Translations under genes and position numbers: made by a program
Source of the DNA: Streptomyces ossamyceticus
GTDB taxonomy: Bacteria > Actinomycetota > Actinomycetes > Streptomycetales > Streptomycetaceae
Assembly (NCBI RefSeq): GCF_001418475.1
Contig: NZ_LIQX01000118.1
Location: 1-36,330 of the forward strand
Direction: 5' to 3'
Length of the DNA stretch: 36,330 bases
Shown here: positions 31,474-36,330 of the stretch, piece by piece
How the letters are laid out: every line of letters begins with the position of its first letter
How positions within the stretch are numbered: the first letter of the stretch is position 1
Notes under the pieces: model-generated
Databases searched by the model: none
What the model was told of the DNA's origin: nothing
Seen by the model: the letters and a program-made list of their open reading frames with translations, nothing else

Positions 31474-33053
31474 CACGTCTCGGAATCGTCGTACTGACCC
31501 TGGTGACCGCCTGCCTGGCCACGGCAGCGGCGGTCGGGATCTCGCCCTACTGGTGGACCGCCGCGCTCCCGCTCATCTGCACGGGTGTGCTGGGCGCGTG
31601 GGACCTCACCCAACGCCGGCACTCCGTGCTGCGCAACTACCCCGTCCTCGGCCACGCCCGCTACCTCCTGGAGCGCATACGCCCGGAACTCCAGCAGTAC
31701 TTCGTCGAGCGGAACTTCGACGGGCGTCCCTTCGACCGCGACGTCCGCAGCATCGTCTACGAGCGGGCCAAGGGCACCGACGCGGAGGAGCCGTTCGGCA
31801 CCGAACGCGACGTGTACCGGCCCGGCCACGAGTTCCTGGTCCCGTCGATGGCGCCGTGCCCGGTGCCGGTGGCCCCGCCGCGCGTACGGATCGGCGGCCC
31901 GGACTGTGCCCGCCCCTACGACATGGCCCTGCTCAACGTGTCGGCGATGAGCTTCGGTTCGCTGTCCGCCAACGCGGTCCTCGCGCTCAACGGCGGCGCG
32001 GCGGCGGGCGGGTTCGCCCACGACACCGGTGAGGGAGGCCTCTCCGAGTACCACCTGCGTCCGGGGGGCGACCTCGTCTGGGAGATCGGCACCGGCTACT
32101 TCGGCTGCCGCACCGAGGACGGCGGCTTCGACGCCGCCGAGTTCGCCGACAAGGCCGCCCACGACCACGTCAGGTGCGTGTCCCTGAAGCTGTCGCAGGG
32201 CGCCAAGCCCGGTATCGGCGGGGTGCTGCCGGGCGCCAAGGTGAACGCCGAGATCGCCCGGGTCCGGGAAGTGCCCGAGGGGCGGACGGTCGTCTCACCG
32301 CCGTACCACCGCGTGTTCTCCACACCACGTGAACTGGTCCGCTTCCTCGCTCGCATGCGTGAGCTGTCCGGGGGCAAGCCCGCCGGGTTCAAGCTGTGCG
32401 TGGGGTCGCGCCGGCAGTTCCTGGCCGTGTGCAAGGCCATGCTGGAGGAGGGCACGGCACCCGACTTCATCGTGGTCGACGGCGCCGAGGGCGGGACCGG
32501 CGCGGCGCCCCTGGAGTTCGTCGACCACGTAGGCACCCCCCTGACGGAGGGCCTGCACACCGTGCACAACGCCCTCGTGGGCGTCGGCCTGCGCGACCGG
32601 GTCAGGATCGGCGCGAGCGGCAAGATCGCCACCGGCACCGACCTGGTCAAACGCATGATCCAGGGCGCGGACTACGGCAATGCCGCGCGGGCGATGATGT
32701 TCGCCGTCGGATGCATCCAGGCACAGCGGTGCCACACCAACACCTGCCCCACGGGCGTCACGACCCAGGATCCCCGCCGGGCCCGCGCCCTCGACGTGAC
32801 CGACAAGACGGCGCGCGTCCGGCGCTACCAGGAGGCCACCGTGGCCGGCGCCCTGCAGATCATGGCGGCCATGGGGGTCACCGACCCTCGTCAGCTGCGC
32901 CCGCACATGCTCCGCCGACGCGTCGACGCCTGCACCGACCGGTCCTACGCGGAGCTGTACGAGTGGCTCGCGCCGGGACAACTGCTGGCCGAGCCGCCCG
33001 CCTCATGGGCGGCCGACTGGCAGGCGGCGGACCCGGACCGCTTCACCGTCTGA
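31470..33053 (+). CDS. Membrane-anchored FMN-binding glutamate-synthase-like protein
   Basis: A 527-residue protein of the glutamate synthase central/FMN domain family (YerD-like). Two N-terminal membrane helices (LGIVVLTLVTACLATAAAVG and YWWTAALPLICTGVLGAW) precede the TIM-barrel. Seen are MSFGSLSANAVLALNGGAA, GEGGLSEYH, KLSQGAKPGIGG, FIVVDGAEGGTGAAP, and the 3Fe-4S Cys set C415, C421, C426 (pattern C-x5-C-x4-C, CHTNTCP). There is no glutaminase domain, so it is not a complete GOGAT; its substrate and partner are unknown. It overlaps the PP2C stop by four bases, an unexpected partner for a stress-switch operon. Confidence 0.92.
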   Translation: MTRLGIVVLTLVTACLATAAAVGISPYWWTAALPLICTGVLGAWDLTQRRHSVLRNYPVLGHARYLLERIRPELQQYFVERNFDGRPFDRDVRSIVYERAKGTDAEEPFGTERDVYRPGHEFLVPSMAPCPVPVAPPRVRIGGPDCARPYDMALLNVSAMSFGSLSANAVLALNGGAAAGGFAHDTGEGGLSEYHLRPGGDLVWEIGTGYFGCRTEDGGFDAAEFADKAAHDHVRCVSLKLSQGAKPGIGGVLPGAKVNAEIARVREVPEGRTVVSPPYHRVFSTPRELVRFLARMRELSGGKPAGFKLCVGSRRQFLAVCKAMLEEGTAPDFIVVDGAEGGTGAAPLEFVDHVGTPLTEGLHTVHNALVGVGLRDRVRIGASGKIATGTDLVKRMIQGADYGNAARAMMFAVGCIQAQRCHTNTCPTGVTTQDPRRARALDVTDKTARVRRYQEATVAGALQIMAAMGVTDPRQLRPHMLRRRVDACTDRSYAELYEWLAPGQLLAEPPASWAADWQAADPDRFTV

Positions 33054-33122
33054 CCTGGAGGGCCCGCTGTCCCACGGGTTCCCCGGTTCACACCCGGCCG
33101 AAGAAAATTTCTGAGGTCGGAG

Positions 33123-33147
33123 GAATGCGCATCGCAGGCCGGGGTAT
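33123..33147 (+). promoter_or_regulatory. SigB-type promoter match before the sigma factor gene
   Basis: GAAT (33123-33126), 15 bases, GGGTAT (33142-33147), about 60 bases before the ATG at 33207. It fits GNNT-N14-16-GGGTAC/T and suggests positive autoregulation of the sigma factor, a common trait of this family. The -35 is a minimal match. Confidence 0.5.
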
Positions 33148-33206
33148 GCGCGTGCTTGCCGGACGAAGGGCCGGCGAGCACGAAGCGGATCGACTGGGAG
33201 GGGCGG

Positions 33207-34049
33207 ATGATGGCGACGGCCGTACAGACCACTGGACGGACGGCGGGCGTTCCGGAGATCGCGGACCCTTCCAAGGTCGCGCCCAAGGACGCACGAGAGC
33301 TGTCGAAGCTCTTCTTCGACCAGCTGGAGGTACTGGAGGAGGGCACCCCCGAGTACCAGTACGCCAGGAACACGCTGATCGAGATGAACATGTCCCTCGT
33401 CCGCTACGCGGCCGGACGTTTCCGCAGCCGCGGGCCGGAGGAGATGGAGGACATCGTCCAGGTCGGCATGATCGGCCTGATCAAGGCGATCGACCGGTTC
33501 GAGCTGTCCCGCGAGGTCGAGTTCACCTCCTTCGCCGTCCCCTACATCGTCGGTGAGATCAAGCGGTTCTTCCGTGACACCTCCTGGGCCGTCCATGTGC
33601 CCCGCAGGCTCCAGGAGGCCCGAGCGCAGCTCGCCCGCGCCAACGAGGAACTGCAGAGCCGCCTCGGCCGGACCCCGACGACGAAGGAACTCTCCGAGCT
33701 GATGAGCCTGCCGGAGGACGAGGTCGTGGAGGCCCAGCTGGCCTCCAACGGCTACAAGTCGGCCTCCCTGGACGCGGCGATCACCAGCAGCGAGGACGGC
33801 GAGTCCGCGCTGGCCGACTTCATCGGTGACGAGGACGCCGCGTTCGGGCTGATCGAGGACTTCCATGCCCTCGCCCCGATGATCGCGGAGCTCGACGAAC
33901 GCCACCGCAAGATCATCCACTGGCGGTTCGTGGAGGAACTCACCCAGGCCGAGATCGGCGAGCGCCTCGGCATCTCCCAGATGCAGGTCTCCCGACTTAT
34001 CTCCCGCCTCCTCACCCGCCTGCGCGAAGGCATGCTCACCGGCGCCTGA
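33207..34049 (+). CDS. SigB/SigF/SigG-family RNA polymerase sigma factor
   Basis: A 280-residue alternative sigma factor. Region 2 contains MEDIVQVGMIGLIKAIDRFE and FTSFAVPYIVGEIKRFFRD, followed by the family's VHVPRRLQE. Region 3 carries LGRTPTTKELSELM. Region 4 is LTQAEIGERLGISQMQVSRL. The SigB-type family controls stress, osmotic and differentiation genes in Streptomyces and is held by RsbW-like proteins. The upstream STAS, RsbW-like and PP2C genes are its likely regulators. The ATG at 33207 follows GGGAGGGG; ATG 33210 is equally possible. Which of the several Streptomyces paralogues it is cannot be told here. Confidence 0.95.
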   Translation: MMATAVQTTGRTAGVPEIADPSKVAPKDARELSKLFFDQLEVLEEGTPEYQYARNTLIEMNMSLVRYAAGRFRSRGPEEMEDIVQVGMIGLIKAIDRFELSREVEFTSFAVPYIVGEIKRFFRDTSWAVHVPRRLQEARAQLARANEELQSRLGRTPTTKELSELMSLPEDEVVEAQLASNGYKSASLDAAITSSEDGESALADFIGDEDAAFGLIEDFHALAPMIAELDERHRKIIHWRFVEELTQAEIGERLGISQMQVSRLISRLLTRLREGMLTGA

Positions 34050-34068
34050 CGCCTGAGCCCGATGCCCG

Positions 34069-34096
34069 GGGGCGGTCGCGCGGACGCGGCCGCCCC
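34069..34096. terminator. Bidirectional terminator hairpin
   Basis: GGGGCGGTCGCG (34069-34080) pairs with CGCGGCCGCCCC (34085-34096) over 12 bp with one G-T pair; the loop is CGGA. It sits between the convergent sigma factor and APC transporter genes, 20 and 18 bases from their stops. Confidence 0.8.
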
Positions 34097-34113
34097 TTCC
34101 GCGTGGACCGGTG

Positions 34114-36087
34114 TCAGCCCACGTGGACGCGGGGGCGCCGGGCCCTGTCCGGTTCCGCCTCCCGCAGGACCTCACGCGTGACCGGGGCGACCTCGCCCTG
34201 GCCGAAGAGGAAGAACCTGAGGAAGTTGGCGAAGGGGGTGCCCTCCGTCCACTCGAAGTAGATGTGGGGGATGCCCCCGGTCCTGTCACGGACGTGCAGG
34301 AGCAGCGCGGCCAGGGCGTTCGGGACCGAGGAGGACTCCAGCGTCAGCACCCGGTAGCGGCCGTGCAGCACCTCGCCCCGGACGGTGAGGCCCGCCTCGA
34401 ACTCCGAGGGGTCCGTCACCGTGACCTCCACGAAGACGACGTCCTCGGCCAGCGGGACGTCGTTGTCGTGACGGATCTGCTCGATCTTCTCCCGGTACTC
34501 CGTACTGTCCCGGCTGCCGGGCTCGTTGGCGACGAAGCGGATCCTGCGGTGGGCGATGTCCCGTACGAAGCGCTCCGCCACGTCGTCCAGCTCCACGCTG
34601 GTCACGCGCAGTTCGAAGGCGCGGGCCAGCCGGGACAGGAGGGAGACGAGGACGATGCCCGCGATGAAGCAGGCGCCGATCTTCACACCGTCGGGGCGTT
34701 CGACGACGTTCAGGACGGTGGTGTAGAGGAAGACGACCGAGATGATCGCGAAGGCGATCGTCCAGTTGCGCTGACCCGCCTTGCGGGCCGCGATGGTCAC
34801 CGCGATCGCCGCGGAGGAGATGAGGACCAGGACGCCGGTCGCGTACGCACCGCCCTGCGCGTCCACGTCCGCGTCGAAGATCCAGGTGACCAGGAAGCCG
34901 ATCAGGGTGAAGACGATCACCATGGGGCGGACGGCGCGGGCCCAGTGTGGGGCCATGCCGTAGCGGGGGAGGTAGCGCGGCATCAGGTTGAGCAGGCCCG
35001 CCATGGCGGAGGCGCCCGCGAACCAGAGGATGGCGATGGTGGAGATGTCGTAGACCGTGCCGAAGGTGTTGCCCAGATAGTCGTGCGCGAGATAGGCCAG
35101 CGCCCGCCCGTTGGCGCTGCCGCCCGCCTCGAACTCCTTCTCCGGGATGAGGAGGGTGGTGACGAAGCTCGTGCAGATCAGGAAGACGCTCATGATCACG
35201 GCGGCGGTCGTCAGCAGCCGCTTGGTGTCCCGGATCCGTCCCTTCGGGTTCGCCTCCGTGTCGCCCGGGTCGCCCTGCACGTGCGGCATGACCGCGACGC
35301 CGGTCTCGAAGCCGGAGAGGCCGAGCGCCAGCTTCGGGAAGACGATCAGCGCCACACCGATCATGACGAAGACGTTGCCGTGTTCGGCGGTGAGGGCGGT
35401 CGACCAGTCCGTGACCACATGGCCCTCGGTCACGACGTGCCACAGGCCGGTCACCACGACCACGGCGTTCAGCGCCAGATAGACCGCCACCAGAGCCACG
35501 GCGACGCCGATGGCCTCCAGGAAGCCCTTGAGGAACACCGCGCCGAGCAGGGCGATCAGCACGAGCGTGATCAGGACCTGCTTGTCGTGCAGGGCGTCGG
35601 CCAGGTGAGGGTTCTCGACCAGGTGCGTCGAGGCGTCCGCCGCCGACAACGTGATCGTGATGAGGAAGTCCGTCGCCGCGAACCCCAGCAGGGTCAGGAC
35701 GAACAGCTTGCCCTTCCAGAAGGTCAGCAGCCGTTCCAGCATGGCGATGGAGCCCTCGCCGTGGGGGCTCTCTTCGGCCACCCGCCGGTACACGGGGAGC
35801 GCCCCGGCCAGGGTGACGATCACCAGGACGACGGTCGCCACGGGGGAGAGCAGTCCGGCTGCCAGCGCCGCGATGCCGGGCTGGTAGCCGAGCGTGGAGA
35901 AGTAGTCGACGCCGGTCAGGCACATCACCCGCCACCAGGGCTGACCTCGGTGCGCGGACCCGGACACGGGCCCCGGCTCAGGCTCGGGGCGCGGTGCGGT
36001 GTGGTCGCCGCCCTTGCCCATGTCGGACAGGCCCTCCAGCATCCACGCGCGCAGGCGGGTGGAACGGGTGGCCTCCGTGGCAGCCAT
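34114..36087 (-). CDS. APC-superfamily transporter with cytosolic C-terminal domain
   Basis: A 657-residue permease. A hydrophilic N-terminus precedes [21 protein letters not shown], the first helix of an APC-fold transporter; about 12 helices follow (for example [40 protein letters not shown]). The last about 165 residues are soluble ([20 protein letters not shown] to the end) and probably regulatory. The length and tail resemble KimA-type potassium importers as well as amino acid permeases; I cannot decide between them. The ATG at 36087 has GGAG eight bases upstream; an upstream in-frame GTG/ATG (36177) looks like leader sequence. It converges on the sigma factor gene. Confidence 0.9.
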   Translation of the reverse strand: MAATEATRSTRLRAWMLEGLSDMGKGGDHTAPRPEPEPGPVSGSAHRGQPWWRVMCLTGVDYFSTLGYQPGIAALAAGLLSPVATVVLVIVTLAGALPVYRRVAEESPHGEGSIAMLERLLTFWKGKLFVLTLLGFAATDFLITITLSAADASTHLVENPHLADALHDKQVLITLVLIALLGAVFLKGFLEAIGVAVALVAVYLALNAVVVVTGLWHVVTEGHVVTDWSTALTAEHGNVFVMIGVALIVFPKLALGLSGFETGVAVMPHVQGDPGDTEANPKGRIRDTKRLLTTAAVIMSVFLICTSFVTTLLIPEKEFEAGGSANGRALAYLAHDYLGNTFGTVYDISTIAILWFAGASAMAGLLNLMPRYLPRYGMAPHWARAVRPMVIVFTLIGFLVTWIFDADVDAQGGAYATGVLVLISSAAIAVTIAARKAGQRNWTIAFAIISVVFLYTTVLNVVERPDGVKIGACFIAGIVLVSLLSRLARAFELRVTSVELDDVAERFVRDIAHRRIRFVANEPGSRDSTEYREKIEQIRHDNDVPLAEDVVFVEVTVTDPSEFEAGLTVRGEVLHGRYRVLTLESSSVPNALAALLLHVRDRTGGIPHIYFEWTEGTPFANFLRFFLFGQGEVAPVTREVLREAEPDRARRPRVHVG

Positions 36088-36195
36088 GAAGGAACTCCAG
36101 ACGTGCGGTGATACGAACAGTTCCGGCCATCGGAAGACCGCCGCATCAGCGTAAGCAGGGAGTGATCCCAAGGCCACGGCAAAGGGGGCCGGGCG

Positions 36196-36224
36196 GCGTC
36201 AAGACCGCGTTAAGGATGCGTCGG
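36196..36224 (-). promoter_or_regulatory. Three direct repeats at 11-bp spacing upstream of the APC transporter
   Basis: On the minus strand, CCGACGC (36224-36218), ATCC, TTAACGC (36213-36207), GGTC, TTGACGC (36202-36196). The repeats share RACGC and start exactly 11 bases apart, one helical turn. This phasing is typical of operators bound by OmpR/PhoB-family response regulators such as KdpE or PhoP. They lie about 110 bases before the ATG at 36087; the last repeat also contains TTGAC of a possible -35. Nothing else is evident in 36225-36330. Confidence 0.6.
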
Positions 36225-36330
36225 ACGAGCGGGCCGGGTGCCGCGGGAGGGGGAGGAGGCGAGGGACGGGTGCCCGTGAGGGGGGCCGCGTCGTGCCGTG
36301 CCCGGTCGGGGACGCCGCGTCGTGCCTGGT

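Overview
The window is chromosomal DNA from a high-GC actinomycete, almost certainly a Streptomyces. The evidence is strong G/C third-position bias, many GTG starts, Streptomyces-type signal peptides, an ABC sugar importer without its own ATPase, and a dense set of STAS, RsbW-like, PP2C and SigB/SigF-type genes. About 24 intact protein genes are called. No phage, transposon, CRISPR or rRNA was seen.

Layout. 1-6060: a TetR regulator with an operator-like inverted repeat on its -35 region; a convergent PadR / ABC-ATPase / FtsX-type permease operon; and a lone solute-binding protein divergent from padR. 6061-11495: a sugar operon (GH13 alpha-glucosidase, binding lipoprotein, two permeases) behind a palindrome-rich leader. 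11795-18683: a soluble Nik1/Os-1-like hybrid histidine kinase with six exact-length HAMP repeat units, followed by an ANTAR-GAF-PAS-PP2C phosphatase. 18763-23815: a secreted duplicated-domain protein, a STAS/MEDS-ATPase pair, a LacI regulator and a DUF418-like membrane protein. 23816-28977: a gene remnant, a secreted SGNH hydrolase with a ricin-type lectin domain, a 772-residue protein of unknown function whose start codon is abutted by a complete tRNA-like cloverleaf, and a methyltransferase. 29098-34049: a partner-switching locus (STAS, RsbW-like ATPase, GAF-PP2C phosphatase, FMN/Fe-S glutamate-synthase-like enzyme, SigB/SigF-family sigma factor) with two SigB-type promoter matches. 34114-36087: an APC-superfamily transporter behind three 11-bp-phased direct repeats.

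How it fits together. Much of the window reads as stress signalling: a phosphorelay kinase next to a PP2C phosphatase, two sets of STAS/RsbW-type switches, a sigma factor, and a transporter that may be potassium- or osmo-related. A carbohydrate uptake and hydrolysis section sits beside it.

The most unusual item is the tRNA-like element at 27829-27900 on the minus strand. It has a perfect 7-bp acceptor stem, perfect D and anticodon stems and a Pro(CGG)-type anticodon loop, but a degenerate T-loop. A promoter-like element lies just upstream and the ATG of the unknown gene lies three bases downstream. Transcription would therefore give an mRNA whose leader is essentially a tRNA. I know of no described system of this kind.
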